From Sphingobacterium micropteri (GTDB taxonomy: Bacteria; Bacteroidota; Bacteroidia; Sphingobacteriales; Sphingobacteriaceae), in assembly GCF_014692515.1 (NCBI RefSeq), contig NZ_JACOIK010000003.1:124001-188000 (forward strand): DNA of 64,000 nt, read 5' to 3'. The first letter of the stretch is position 1; the number at the start of each line of letters is the position of its first letter. A program made the position numbers and the translations under genes. Below the pieces are notes generated by a model. It was given only the letters and a program-made list of their open reading frames with translations. It was not told the DNA's origin and did no database searches. Below are positions 47,214 through 56,745 of this stretch, one piece after another.

Positions 47214-48389
47214 CTATACGTGCTGTCGTTTGCTCAATGCTTTCAAAAAGAAGTAACCGCACAACCCCGATAGCAGTGAACCTACCAAAACCGCCAGCTT
47301 TGCTTCTTCTACATGTAGGGGATCACTGAAAGATAGTAATGAGACAAAAATAGACATCGTGAAACCAATTCCGCCAAGCATACCAACACCGGCAATATGC
47401 GCCCATGTTGCTTTATCAGGCAACTGTGCAAGACCGGATTTTATACATAGAAACGACGTACTAAAGATACCCACTGTTTTGCCGACGAAAAGACCAATCA
47501 TAATACCGAGACCCATAGGTGAAGTCAACCCACCAATCATTTCACTTTGAAACGTGATAGCGGTATTTGCAATGGCAAACAAAGGAACGATGATAAAGTT
47601 GACTGGTTTTGCGATGGCATGTTCTAGTTTCTCCAGTGGAGATTCTACGTCCGTATCGTTTGTTGGGATAGTCATGGCTACGAGAACCCCCGCAATCGTG
47701 GCATGGATACCCGAATGATGGATAAAATACCATATGAAAATACCGGAGAAGAGGTAAATCCACAGGTTTTTCACCCCAAAACGATTGAAAGCAACTAACA
47801 GCAAGAGGATCGCGGCTGCATATAAGAGATAAGTGAAATGAAGTTCGGTAGAATAGAAAATGGCAATGACCAGAATAGCTAATAGATCGTCTACAATAGC
47901 CAGTGCAGCTAAGAAAACTTTGAGACTTACAGGCACTCGTTTGCCAAGCATGGAAATAACTGCCAGCGCAAAAGCGATATCTGTTGCCATCGGAATACCC
48001 CATCCGTGATGCGTCTCTGTTCCTGCGTTGAACAAGGTGTAGACGAGTGCCGGGACCAAAGCGCCTCCAATGGCTGCTAATATCGGTAATGCAGCCTGAC
48101 GGGGAGAAGCTAATTCACCTTCTACCAGCTCTCGTTTTATCTCTAGACCGACCAATAAAAAGAAGATCACCATGAGCCCATCATTTATCCAGTCGGCTAC
48201 ACTATATCGGAGGTGAATGTTGGTGGTTTCAAAACCCAGATGGGTGCCTAGAAGATTATCAAATGCTTCAGATAAAGGGCTATTTGCAATAATTAATGAT
48301 AAAATAAGACATATGAATAATAAGATGCCGCCACCTGTACTGGAATCTAAAAAATCTTTAAGAGGTTTGAGATTGATTGATTTTGCCAT
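47214..48389 (-). CDS. nhaA: Na+/H+ antiporter NhaA
   Basis: A 391-residue twelve-helix antiporter. FLLVGLEIKRELVEGEL near 79, GWGIPMATDIAFALAVISMLG near 128 (with the ion-binding Asp pair region, TDIAFA) and ALAIVDDLLAILVIA near 161 are characteristic. The second Asp in VDDL completes the conserved pair. It is divergent from xerD. Confidence 0.97.
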   Translation of the reverse strand: MAKSINLKPLKDFLDSSTGGGILLFICLILSLIIANSPLSEAFDNLLGTHLGFETTNIHLRYSVADWINDGLMVIFFLLVGLEIKRELVEGELASPRQAALPILAAIGGALVPALVYTLFNAGTETHHGWGIPMATDIAFALAVISMLGKRVPVSLKVFLAALAIVDDLLAILVIAIFYSTELHFTYLLYAAAILLLLVAFNRFGVKNLWIYLFSGIFIWYFIHHSGIHATIAGVLVAMTIPTNDTDVESPLEKLEHAIAKPVNFIIVPLFAIANTAITFQSEMIGGLTSPMGLGIMIGLFVGKTVGIFSTSFLCIKSGLAQLPDKATWAHIAGVGMLGGIGFTMSIFVSLLSFSDPLHVEEAKLAVLVGSLLSGLCGYFFLKALSKRQHV

Positions 48390-48402
48390 GACGACGAAGT
48401 TA

Positions 48403-48431
48403 TTGAAAATTATTTGTTTTCACTACCTTTG
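48403..48431 (+). promoter_or_regulatory. Promoter of xerD
   Basis: TTG (48403-48405), 18 bases, TACCTTTG (48424-48431). The start near 48436 is about 88 bases before ATG. Confidence 0.5.
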
Positions 48432-48523
48432 ATAATATGAAATGTCCATGCTTGTCATGCACAAACACCGATGAATATAATCTGGACATTCCATATGATC
48501 TTTAAAAGACAATTTATTCATAT

Positions 48524-49417
48524 ATGACATGGGATATCGTGAAAAAAGATTTCAAGCGCTATTTGCAATTGGAACGTAATCTAGCAAACCATTCGATAGC
48601 TGCTTATTTGAATGATGTGCAGAAGTTGGAAGCCTATTGTAGCTTTAAGCGAAAGGAGCTTGATGAAATAGATACCCTTTTTATACAGCAATTTCTCGTT
48701 TTTATCAATGATTTCAGTATTTCGCCTTTTACACAAGCCAGACTTCTTTCCGGGTTGCGAACTTTTTTTGCATTCCTCCAGATTGAATATGACCGGAAAG
48801 ATAATCCGACTGAACTATTGGAATCCCCTCGGTTAAACCGCAAAATTCCCAGTGTGCTAAACGTCGAAGAGATAGATGCACTAATTGCGGCTATTGACGT
48901 GTCTACATTAGAAGGCATGCGTAATAAAACCATTTTGGAAGTATTGTATGGATGTGGTTTGCGTGTTTCGGAATTGGTGACATTAAAAATTTCGAATCTT
49001 TACTTAGATGTAGAGTTTATCAAAGTAGAGGGAAAGGGAAATAAGGAGCGTCTCATTCCTATCGGACAGCAGGCTATTAAATATTTGAAAATATATCTGG
49101 AAGAAATACGTCCTCATATTCCGATACAAACAGGATATGAAGATACCGTATTTCTAAATAGGCGAGGAAGGCAGTTAACGCGTGTTATGGTATTCCTTAT
49201 TATTAAAGATCTAGCCAAAAAAATAGGCCTGACGAAAACGATCAGTCCCCATACTTTTCGGCATTCGTTTGCTTCCCACTTGGTAGAGGGGGGGGCGGAT
49301 TTACGTGCCGTACAGGATATGCTTGGGCATGAAAGCATTACAACTACGGAGATTTATACACATATTGATAAAGATTATTTACAGTCTGTTATCACACAAT
49401 ACCACCCAAGGTCCTAG
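48524..49417 (+). CDS. xerD: Tyrosine recombinase XerD
   Basis: A 297-residue site-specific recombinase resolving chromosome dimers at dif with a partner Xer. The N-terminal SAM-like DNA-binding domain spans about 1-90. Catalytic residues are Arg147 (GLRVSE), a Lys at 171-174 (KGNKER), His243 and Arg246 (HTFRHS), His269 (LGHE) and the nucleophile Tyr278 (EIYTH). Length and housekeeping context (nhaA) favour the Xer protein over a phage integrase. XerC versus XerD is judged from similarity to the usual XerD and is not absolute. Confidence 0.93.
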   Translation: MTWDIVKKDFKRYLQLERNLANHSIAAYLNDVQKLEAYCSFKRKELDEIDTLFIQQFLVFINDFSISPFTQARLLSGLRTFFAFLQIEYDRKDNPTELLESPRLNRKIPSVLNVEEIDALIAAIDVSTLEGMRNKTILEVLYGCGLRVSELVTLKISNLYLDVEFIKVEGKGNKERLIPIGQQAIKYLKIYLEEIRPHIPIQTGYEDTVFLNRRGRQLTRVMVFLIIKDLAKKIGLTKTISPHTFRHSFASHLVEGGADLRAVQDMLGHESITTTEIYTHIDKDYLQSVITQYHPRS

Positions 49418-49454
49418 TCTCCGCCGAATGTTAATGCAACTAAGTAAACTTTAA

Positions 49455-49485
49455 TTTGCAATATGATTGCATTTACTTATCTTTG
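49455..49485 (+). promoter_or_regulatory. Promoter of the metal uptake operon, with overlapping palindrome
   Basis: TTTG (49455-49458), 19 bases, TATCTTTG (49478-49485): an exact consensus. Between them is TGCAAT-ATG-ATTGCA (49457-49471), a perfect 6-bp inverted repeat sharing a base or two with the -33. A repressor on it would block RNA polymerase. The start site would fall near 49490. Confidence 0.65.
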
Positions 49486-49494
49486 TGGCTTCTT

Positions 49495-49818
49495 ATGGTA
49501 GCGAAGATAGGACGGTTTATAGGTGTGATCATGGCATTACTTGTGTTGTCAACAAGTAATGGACTTCATTATACACATGATATTACACATCATCACCATT
49601 GTTCATCTTCGGATCATCAAGAATATCCCGATGCAGATGAATGTGCACTTTGTTGGTTTGTTTTACATCAAGTAAGTCATCATTTTGCGGTAGATAGTTT
49701 GTTGCCGGATATCGCGGTACAGACGTGTATAAATCTACTTAATGAAAGAAATTCTTTATTTTTTCCGGATGGAATAGAACGTTTACAACGCAACAAAGAC
49801 CCCCCGCAGCACGTATAA
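49495..49818 (+). CDS. Small secreted His/Cys-rich protein, probable metal ligand (DUF2946-like)
   Basis: A 107-residue protein, mostly signal sequence and metal-ligand residues: hydrophobic core about 8-22, then HYTHDITHHHHC (His32-35, Cys36), a CxxC at Cys50 and Cys53, and His58, His62, His63. It resembles the small proteins encoded beside TonB-dependent metal receptors. The frame opens at TTG 49456, but that lies inside the promoter, so ATG 49495 is the first usable start. It is the first gene of the metal locus. Confidence 0.8.
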   Translation: MVAKIGRFIGVIMALLVLSTSNGLHYTHDITHHHHCSSSDHQEYPDADECALCWFVLHQVSHHFAVDSLLPDIAVQTCINLLNERNSLFFPDGIERLQRNKDPPQHV

Positions 49819-49909
49819 ACCCACGTCGTTCAGATTTAGATCCTGTTAATTTGTATGATCAGAATTTTAAACAGGCTCTTATAACATTATCTAAAAATTT
49901 TTTAAATAG

Positions 49910-52024
49910 ATGCAATACAAATGCTTAGCCCTGTGTTGGGTGCTATGGCTTTTTGCCGCCCCTGGTAAGGGGCAAGAAGAACGTTCATCGTCTTTGAAAA
50001 GACAGGACTCCATTCATCTGCAAGATGTGGAAGTCATTGGGCGTCGCGGCGAACTATCCCAAAGTATACACCGTCTCTCTACACAGGAGATGCAAGAAAA
50101 CAAAGGGAAACCGTTGGCAGAATCGCTGACGGATATTTCTGGGGTATCTACGATTGGTATGGGGAGCAGCATTGTGAAGCCTGTTATCAATGGACTTCAT
50201 AGCAACAGGATACTTATTTTAAACAATGGAGTCCGCCAGGAGGGACAGCAGTGGGGTATAGAGCATGCGCCAGAAATCGATCCTTTTACTGCAGACCAGT
50301 TGGAGGTCGTAAAAGGAGCACAAGGTGTTCGATATGGGGCAGATGCGTTGGGAGGTGTTATTCTCGTGTCGGCAAATGATATTGATTTAGAGAAAGAATG
50401 GAAAGGCGATATTGATGTGATAGGGCAGTCGAACGGACGTGGGGGAATGATAAATGTACTTTTGGAGGGGGCGGTGAAAGCCTTGCCCGGATTAGGTTGG
50501 CGTATGCAAACAAGTGGTAAGAAACTGGGAAATTATAAAACGGCCGATTACTTCTTGGGTAATACGGGAGTAGATGAATTCAACTATGCCGGAACATTGC
50601 AATATAAAAAAGACAAAAATCAACTGGAATTGTATTTTAGTCATTTTGGAACACAATTGGGTATCTTTCGCGGCGCTCATATCGGTACGGTTGAAGATAT
50701 TCAAGCACGTATAGACCATGGACGTCCTTTTGAAACTTATGATTTTAGCTATCAAATCGAAGCACCTCGACAAAAGGTAACGCACGATTTGGTTAAAGCG
50801 TCGTGGGAACATCAACTTCGTGCTGACCGTCGATTGGAAATGCAATATGGATTACAACGAAACCATCGTCGGGAATACGATCTGCGAAGGGTGGAATCAG
50901 ACGATCTTCCCATGGCGGATATGGTATTGACAACACAGAGTTTGGATATCGTGGTGAAGGAAGGTCATAGTTCGGTAGGCGTACAGTCTTTAATACAGGT
51001 CAATAATAATACGCCAGGTACGGGTACGACACCTATTATACCTAATTTTGACAGCTACGCAGCCGGCATATTTGCCGTGCACCAGTTTCACATCGATAGG
51101 TGGCACGCGGAGATAGGTGCTCGCTATGATTTCAAGTATTTGGATATCGCGGGATATCGCTATCGAAGAGATGCTATCGATGATGGAGCAGTAGAACAGT
51201 ATCTTCTAACGGACACTCGTCGGTTTCACAATGCGTCGGGAACAGCTGGTACACTTTATCATTTTTCGCCCAAATTAAGCTGGAAAAGTAATATCGGACT
51301 GGCTTGGCGCGCACCTTCCGTTAATGAGTTGTATAGTGACGGCGTACACCATGGAAGTGCGACCTATGAGCTGGGAAATCCAGATCTTCGCAGTGAAAAA
51401 GGCTTAAAATGGATAAATGCTTTTATATGGAGTGATGAACGTCTCCAGGCAACGGTCGATATCTATGCGCAGATGCTATACGATTATATTTATGCACAGC
51501 CCAACCCGGATGCTGTTCGCCAAACGATTCGAGGTACCTTTCCACTGTTTGCTTATCAACAGCACGACGCTTTTTTTTATGGTGCTGATTTGCAATTGCG
51601 CTATGCGTTTCTAAATACGGTTCACTATGACGTGAGTGCATCCATCGTGCGTGCGCGTAATGTGGAGTTGGATACTTATCTGCCCTATATTCCATCAGCA
51701 CGTTTTCAACAAGCGCTTTCCTGGGTCTATTGTGGCCAATCGCAGCCAGAAAGCTATTTCAAGTTTGCGCATCGCTTTGTAGCGAAGCAAACCCAATATA
51801 CGGAAGGAATGGATTATATTGCACCACCAGCCGCTTACCATTTGTTTGACGTCGTGGCGAGTAAGCAGATCAAAACAGATACGGATACCGGCACATCTTG
51901 GAAGGTTATGCTGTCGGTAGAAAATTTATTCAATCGTTCCTACAAGGATTATATGGATCGATTTCGGTATTTCACCCACCAAATGGGTAGAAATATAAAC
52001 GTAAAAATTTCTTATCAATTTTAA
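49910..52024 (+). CDS. TonB-dependent outer-membrane receptor, ZnuD/copper-type
   Basis: A 704-residue barrel receptor. The signal peptide (about 1-22) is followed by a TonB-box-like VEVIGRRGEL near 39, a plug (about 50-155, ILNNGVRQEGQQWGIEHAPEIDPF and EVVKGAQGVRYGADALGG), then a barrel ending in Phe (NVKISYQF). The QQWGIEHAPEID motif is typical of zinc/copper receptors such as ZnuD. It is shorter than SusC and lacks the carboxypeptidase-like N-terminal domain. It lies 91 bases after the His-rich protein gene, and a His-rich lipoprotein gene follows 13 bases later. Zinc is the more likely metal, by family resemblance. Confidence 0.9.
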   Translation: MQYKCLALCWVLWLFAAPGKGQEERSSSLKRQDSIHLQDVEVIGRRGELSQSIHRLSTQEMQENKGKPLAESLTDISGVSTIGMGSSIVKPVINGLHSNRILILNNGVRQEGQQWGIEHAPEIDPFTADQLEVVKGAQGVRYGADALGGVILVSANDIDLEKEWKGDIDVIGQSNGRGGMINVLLEGAVKALPGLGWRMQTSGKKLGNYKTADYFLGNTGVDEFNYAGTLQYKKDKNQLELYFSHFGTQLGIFRGAHIGTVEDIQARIDHGRPFETYDFSYQIEAPRQKVTHDLVKASWEHQLRADRRLEMQYGLQRNHRREYDLRRVESDDLPMADMVLTTQSLDIVVKEGHSSVGVQSLIQVNNNTPGTGTTPIIPNFDSYAAGIFAVHQFHIDRWHAEIGARYDFKYLDIAGYRYRRDAIDDGAVEQYLLTDTRRFHNASGTAGTLYHFSPKLSWKSNIGLAWRAPSVNELYSDGVHHGSATYELGNPDLRSEKGLKWINAFIWSDERLQATVDIYAQMLYDYIYAQPNPDAVRQTIRGTFPLFAYQQHDAFFYGADLQLRYAFLNTVHYDVSASIVRARNVELDTYLPYIPSARFQQALSWVYCGQSQPESYFKFAHRFVAKQTQYTEGMDYIAPPAAYHLFDVVASKQIKTDTDTGTSWKVMLSVENLFNRSYKDYMDRFRYFTHQMGRNINVKISYQF

Positions 52025-52037
52025 AATTATCAAAATC

Positions 52038-52667
52038 ATGAAACAAATTAATATTTTTATTTTAGCCATTAGCATACTTTTCTTTGCACCATCATGCTCC
52101 AAGGATGATCCTATACCAGAAGAAGACCAAGAGGAAGTGGGCACAGCCACACTGACTTTTACAGAAGTAGAACGTGAAGCGCATGGAGATCACTATCATT
52201 ACAACGATATAACCGATCCTGAAATAGAAGAAGTTAAGTTTGAAGGCAAGGATATGCTGCCGCCGGTTGATGCGCATTTGCATTTGGAAGTTGGGAAAAC
52301 CTATCGGCTGGAATTGCTCGCTACCGATTTTGCCGGCCGCGAAACGCAACAGACATTCGTCAGCCGTGCCGATATACATCAAGCTTTTATACTCGGCGCG
52401 GAGGCTGGGAGTCTGGAATACGTTTACGCGGATAGAAATGCGGATAATCAACGGGTAAACGTAGGTGTTACAGGTTATTTAACAGTTCTACAAGAAACGA
52501 ATACCTTTACATTGCGTTATGTAATGCGCCATTTAAATCCGGGTGTAAAAGACAACATTACGGCTGCCGATTGGAACAATACAAACTTCACCCAATTTAC
52601 CGGAGCGAACGATTTAGATCTGAAAGTAGCGGTTCATTTGGTGTCCGAAGATGGTCATCATCATTAA
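52038..52667 (+). CDS. His-rich outer-membrane lipoprotein of the metal uptake locus
   Basis: A 209-residue lipoprotein (lipobox FAPSC, Cys20). His49, His52 and His54 sit in EAHGDHYHYND, and the chain ends in three consecutive His, so a metal-binding role is likely. The body (about 60-205) is beta-rich. I do not recognise the family by name. It begins 13 bases after the TonB receptor stop, so it is probably a partner that collects metal or assists the receptor. Confidence 0.82.
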   Translation: MKQINIFILAISILFFAPSCSKDDPIPEEDQEEVGTATLTFTEVEREAHGDHYHYNDITDPEIEEVKFEGKDMLPPVDAHLHLEVGKTYRLELLATDFAGRETQQTFVSRADIHQAFILGAEAGSLEYVYADRNADNQRVNVGVTGYLTVLQETNTFTLRYVMRHLNPGVKDNITAADWNNTNFTQFTGANDLDLKVAVHLVSEDGHHH

Positions 52668-52725
52668 AAAATATACGTTGGCATTTATATTTTTCATTTC
52701 GATTTTAAAGTAAGGTAAAAAATAG

Positions 52726-52733
52726 TATTTTTG
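52726..52733 (+). promoter_or_regulatory. -7 element of tRNA-Arg gene
   Basis: TATTTTTG, ending 8 bases before the first tRNA base, matches TAnnTTTG. Confidence 0.6.
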
Positions 52734-52741
52734 CCAGCGCA

Positions 52742-52813
52742 GTCTCCGTAGTTCAATGGATAGAATTTCAGATTCCGGTTCTGAAGATATGAGTTCGAAT
52801 CTCGTCGGGGACA
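52742..52813 (+). tRNA. tRNA-Arg (anticodon CCG)
   Basis: All four arms fold by hand. The acceptor GTCTCCG pairs with CGGGGAC, the D arm is GTTC/GAAT, the anticodon arm is TCAGA/TCTGA with loop TTCCGGT (anticodon CCG, reading CGG), and the T arm is ATGAG/CTCGT around TTCGAAT. The discriminator is A. CCA is not encoded, which is normal in Bacteroidota. Confidence 0.93.
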
Positions 52814-52824
52814 CTACTTCTTCC

Positions 52825-52861
52825 AACAGCGTTTTCTTTTTGTGAAAACGCTGTTTTCTTT
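52825..52861 (+). terminator. Terminator after tRNA-Arg
   Basis: AACAGCGTTTT (52825-52835) pairs with AAAACGCTGTT (52845-52855), followed by a T-rich run. Confidence 0.85.
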
Positions 52862-52967
52862 TCAGAAGGATAATATCCCATATATTGTGAATCCTCGTTT
52901 AGAAAATCATGGAAATTTTGTAGGTTTACCATATTCGATTATTTATAAACAACAAATTAAATTGCTA

Positions 52968-55820
52968 ATGAATTTAATAAAGCCTATTGCAATTGCATTT
53001 TTATTGCCAGGATTGTTTCCGCTTAGCCAAGCTTCGCCAACGATTATGATGGAAGAATCTCGGAATATTCTCGGTCTCGATACGCTTTCTTGGGAGGCAC
53101 CTTTGCCTTTTGATCAGGAAGTTAAAACAGGTAAACTGGAAAACGGATTTCAATATTTCATCCGTAAAAATGTAGAACCCAAAGATCGTGTTACGATGTA
53201 TTTGGCAACCAAAGTCGGTTCTGTTTTGGAAACAGAAGAAGAATTAGGCTTAGCTCATTTTATGGAACATATGAATTTCAATGGTTTGAAGCATTTTCCA
53301 AAAAATGAGCTAGTGGACTATCTACAACGTGCGGGGGTACGTTTTGGGAGCGACTTGAATGCGTACACCAGCTTTGATAAAACAGTTTATCAATTACCCA
53401 TTCCTTCTGACGACCCCGAACTGTTGAAAAATGGACTTCAAGTGTTACGGGATTGGGCACAGGATGCTCTGTTGACGGATGAAGAAATTGATAAGGAAAG
53501 AGGCGTTGTGTTGGAGGAAATGCGGGGAGGACGTGGAGCTAGCCAACGTATGCGCGATCAATACCTGCCTATTATGTTAAACAATTCGCTATATTCACAT
53601 CGTTTACCGATCGGTACAGAAGATATTATCCGGAATTTTCCATACGAAGTGTTGCGGCATTTTCATGAAAAATGGTACCGTCCCGACTTACAGGCATTGA
53701 TTATCGTCGGTGATATTGATGTAGAAGCGATAGAAGCGGAGGTTCGTCGGTTGTTTGGCGATTTAAAGTCGCCCGAAAATCCATCTGAACATGTGGAGCA
53801 TAAAGTGCCTTTATTGGACAAAAATCAGTTTATAGCGGTGACAGACCCAGAAATGACGTATACCTTAGGACAAATTTCTATAAAGCATCCGGAAGAGAAG
53901 GTGGAGACCGTCCGCGACTTTAGAAGAAGCATTTTAAAATCAGTTTATGCCAATATGCTAAATGCGCGTCTTTCCGAGTTGGGACAATCTGCCCATCCGC
54001 CTTTTATACAGGCTAGCGTGGGAATAGATGAGTTTTTGGGCGGACTGGACGCTTATACGGCTTTTTTTGTGGCGAAGCCGAACGAGTTTGAAGGCGGTTT
54101 CAAAGCGTTGGTTCGCGAACTGGAGCGTGTGCAACAACATGGTTTTACGGAAACGGAGTTTGGACGGGCCATAGTTAGTATCCAAAAGAATAATGAAACA
54201 GCTTATATCGAGCGTGACAAGAAGAAATCGGATAGCTATGTGAATCGATATTTGAATTTTTATCTGGAAGATAGTCCTGCATTAAGCAATGAAGACTTGT
54301 ATAAACTATATAAGCAGCTATTACCTACGTTGACATTGGAAGAGGTGGAAGAGATAGGGAAGACGTTTTATGTAGATGCTAATCGAGATGTTATTATTAT
54401 GGCGCCCGATAAGGAAAAGGATAATCTTCCCAACCAACAACAGGTGCATATGTGGTTTGGCGAAGTAGCGGGAGAGGAAATCAGTGCCTACGACGATAAA
54501 GTATCTGATTTGCCGCTATTATTGAAAGAGCCTCAAGCAGGCAAGACGGCTGCGGTGAAGGATATTGTTGCAATAGAAACCAAGGAATGGACACTGGACA
54601 ATGGCGTAAAGGTAATTTTGAAGCCTACTACATTTAAAAATGACGAAATTTTAATTAGTGCTTTTAGTCCGGGAGGAACCTCGCTGTATGATGACAGCGA
54701 TTATTTTTCGGCAGCGCAAGCGGCTAATTTAGTGAATAGCAGTGGTGTTGGTCAACTGAATACGATCGAACTTCGCAAATATATGACGGGAAAAAATGTC
54801 AATATTAGTCCCTATATAAGCGAACGTAGTGAAGGAGTGTCAGGTTACGCTGATAAAGAGGGCCTCCAGACTGCTTTCGAATTGATTTACGGTTACTTCA
54901 CAGAACCGCGTATAGAAGATGATATATTCCAAAGCATCATCACAAGATCGTTGTCTATGATCAGCAACCAAGAGAGTGACCCATCTTTTGTTTTTCGGAA
55001 ATCAATTTTGGAAAACCTGTATAACGGCAGTATCCGCCGTATGCCTATTTCAGAGGACGGTATCAAGCAAATTGATAAAGAACGGGCGTTGGCAATTTAT
55101 AAGGAGCGTTTTGCAGATGCTTCGGATTTTGTATTTACGATTGTTGGTTCGTTTACAGAAGAGGAAATCAAGCCTTATTTGGAGAATTATCTTGCCGCTT
55201 TGCCGGTGCTGGACCGCAAGGAAGAAGCAAAGGATTTAGGGCTTTATGAACCGGAGCAAGGCTTTGAAAAAATAGTGCATAAAGGTCAGGAAGAAAAGGC
55301 AAATGTAATGTTGACGTACTATGGGGATTATCTATACGGCGAGATGGAAAATCTAAATATGAACGCATTAGAAAGTGTGTTGAGTATTAAGCTTATTGAA
55401 CGTCTGCGGGAAGAAGAAAGCGGGGTATATGGAACCGGAGCAAGAGCATCCACCAATAAGCATCCAAAAAATAGGTATAGTTTTACCGTATCATTCGGTA
55501 CAGGGGTAGATCGATATGAGTCTTTGATCGCATCCGCATTGGATGAAATTAATAAAGTGAAGCAAAATGGTCCTTTGGCATCTGATTTAGAAAAATTCAA
55601 GATCGAGCAAAGACGTCAATTGGAACTCTCTTTAAAAGAAAATAAGTTCTGGATGGGACAACTTTCAGGTGCATACCAGCGAGAGGAAGATCCAACTTAT
55701 ATTAACCGTTATTTGGAGGATCTGGACAAGATATCAGTAGAATCTGTCAAAGACATCGCCAACAAGTATCTGAAAGAAGACCACCTGTTTAAATTTGTCC
55801 TTTTGCCGGATGAGAAGTAA
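52968..55820 (+). CDS. M16-family (pitrilysin-like) metallopeptidase, secreted
   Basis: A 950-residue two-lobed zinc protease. The signal peptide is about 1-22 (FPLSQA). The inverted zinc motif HFMEH is at residues 87-91 of the ATG 52968 numbering, with the downstream Glu in GVVLEEMRGG. Four M16 domains are expected from the length, the second half (from about 545) being an inactive-type repeat. The frame opens earlier at a GTG (52842) that lies inside the tRNA terminator, so ATG 52968 with its signal peptide is the true start. It probably degrades peptides in the periplasm. Confidence 0.94.
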   Translation: MNLIKPIAIAFLLPGLFPLSQASPTIMMEESRNILGLDTLSWEAPLPFDQEVKTGKLENGFQYFIRKNVEPKDRVTMYLATKVGSVLETEEELGLAHFMEHMNFNGLKHFPKNELVDYLQRAGVRFGSDLNAYTSFDKTVYQLPIPSDDPELLKNGLQVLRDWAQDALLTDEEIDKERGVVLEEMRGGRGASQRMRDQYLPIMLNNSLYSHRLPIGTEDIIRNFPYEVLRHFHEKWYRPDLQALIIVGDIDVEAIEAEVRRLFGDLKSPENPSEHVEHKVPLLDKNQFIAVTDPEMTYTLGQISIKHPEEKVETVRDFRRSILKSVYANMLNARLSELGQSAHPPFIQASVGIDEFLGGLDAYTAFFVAKPNEFEGGFKALVRELERVQQHGFTETEFGRAIVSIQKNNETAYIERDKKKSDSYVNRYLNFYLEDSPALSNEDLYKLYKQLLPTLTLEEVEEIGKTFYVDANRDVIIMAPDKEKDNLPNQQQVHMWFGEVAGEEISAYDDKVSDLPLLLKEPQAGKTAAVKDIVAIETKEWTLDNGVKVILKPTTFKNDEILISAFSPGGTSLYDDSDYFSAAQAANLVNSSGVGQLNTIELRKYMTGKNVNISPYISERSEGVSGYADKEGLQTAFELIYGYFTEPRIEDDIFQSIITRSLSMISNQESDPSFVFRKSILENLYNGSIRRMPISEDGIKQIDKERALAIYKERFADASDFVFTIVGSFTEEEIKPYLENYLAALPVLDRKEEAKDLGLYEPEQGFEKIVHKGQEEKANVMLTYYGDYLYGEMENLNMNALESVLSIKLIERLREEESGVYGTGARASTNKHPKNRYSFTVSFGTGVDRYESLIASALDEINKVKQNGPLASDLEKFKIEQRRQLELSLKENKFWMGQLSGAYQREEDPTYINRYLEDLDKISVESVKDIANKYLKEDHLFKFVLLPDEK

Positions 55821-55840
55821 CAGGGGAGGATTAACAAAAA

Positions 55841-55864
55841 ATGCGCAGCTTTTAGGCTGCGCAT
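55841..55864 (-). terminator. Terminator of rpoD
   Basis: ATGCGCAGC / GCTGCGCAT (55841-55849 with 55856-55864). On the minus strand it is followed by a T-run (the AAAAA at 55836-55840 read in reverse). Confidence 0.8.
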
Positions 55865-55884
55865 TGCTCATAATGTGTAGGCAA

Positions 55885-56745
55885 TTAGCCTAAATAAGAT
55901 TTTAAAATTTTACTGCGCGACGTATGGCGAAGGCGCTGTAACGCTTTGTCCTTGATTTGACGTACACGTTCTCTCGTCAAGCTGAATTTCTCACCTATTT
56001 CCTCTAAGGATAATTGGTGGTTGGTTCCTAATCCGAAAAATAAGACGATAATTTCACGTTCTCTCTCTGTCAAGGTGGACAACGAGCGTTTGATCTCTTC
56101 TGATAGGGACTCATCAATCAGTATGCTATCCGTATCTGGGTCTGCATTTTCCAAGACGTCCAAAAGCGTGTTTTCTTCCCCTTGAACAAATGGTGCATCC
56201 ATAGATACATGTCTTCCGGAGTTACTTAATGTGTCTGACACTTTGTCAACCGTAGTTTCCAGAATATCAGCTAATTCCTCTGGAGAGGGCTCGCGCTCAT
56301 ACTCTTGCTCCAATTTGGAAAAAGCTTTGCTGATTTTGCTTAATGAACCCACTTGGTTCAACGGTAAACGTACAATACGCGATTGTTCAGCAATAGCTTG
56401 CAGGATAGACTGACGAATCCACCATACGGCATAGGAGATAAATTTAAACCCTTTTGTCTCATCGAAACGTTTTGCTGCCTTAATTAAGCCTAAATTGCCC
56501 TCATTAATCAAGTCACCTAACGTGAGTCCTTGATTCTGGTATTGTTTGGCAACAGAAACAACGAAACGCAGGTTAGTTTTTGTTAATTTCTCCAAAGCAA
56601 CCTGATCACCTTCGCGGATGCGTTGTGCCAAGATTACCTCTTCCTCTGCGGTAATTAAGTCTACTTTACCAATCTCGTGCAAATATTTATCTAACGATTG
56701 AGATTCGCGATTGGTAATGGATTGTGTAATTTTGAGCTGTCTCAT
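55885..56745 (-). CDS. rpoD: RNA polymerase primary sigma factor
   Basis: A 286-residue sigma-70 lacking region 1.1, as is normal in Bacteroidota. Region 2 (about 75-150) has [21 protein letters not shown] and [17 protein letters not shown]; region 3 (about 150-210) and region 4 (about 220-280) follow, with [29 protein letters not shown] as the -33-binding helix-turn-helix. This is the protein expected to read the TTTG/TAnnTTTG promoters marked here. TATTTTTG at 56783-56790 is its candidate -7 element. Confidence 0.97.
   Translation of the reverse strand: MRQLKITQSITNRESQSLDKYLHEIGKVDLITAEEEVILAQRIREGDQVALEKLTKTNLRFVVSVAKQYQNQGLTLGDLINEGNLGLIKAAKRFDETKGFKFISYAVWWIRQSILQAIAEQSRIVRLPLNQVGSLSKISKAFSKLEQEYEREPSPEELADILETTVDKVSDTLSNSGRHVSMDAPFVQGEENTLLDVLENADPDTDSILIDESLSEEIKRSLSTLTEREREIIVLFFGLGTNHQLSLEEIGEKFSLTRERVRQIKDKALQRLRHTSRSKILKSYLG

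Noticed and set aside
48524-49417. Tyrosine recombinase as a sign of a mobile element
   Set aside because: It has Xer length and residues, housekeeping neighbours, no adjacent tRNA attachment site and no phage or plasmid genes.
52742-52813. tRNA-Arg as an integration site
   Set aside because: No integrase adjoins it and no repeat of its 3' end was seen downstream; the next gene is an ordinary secreted protease.
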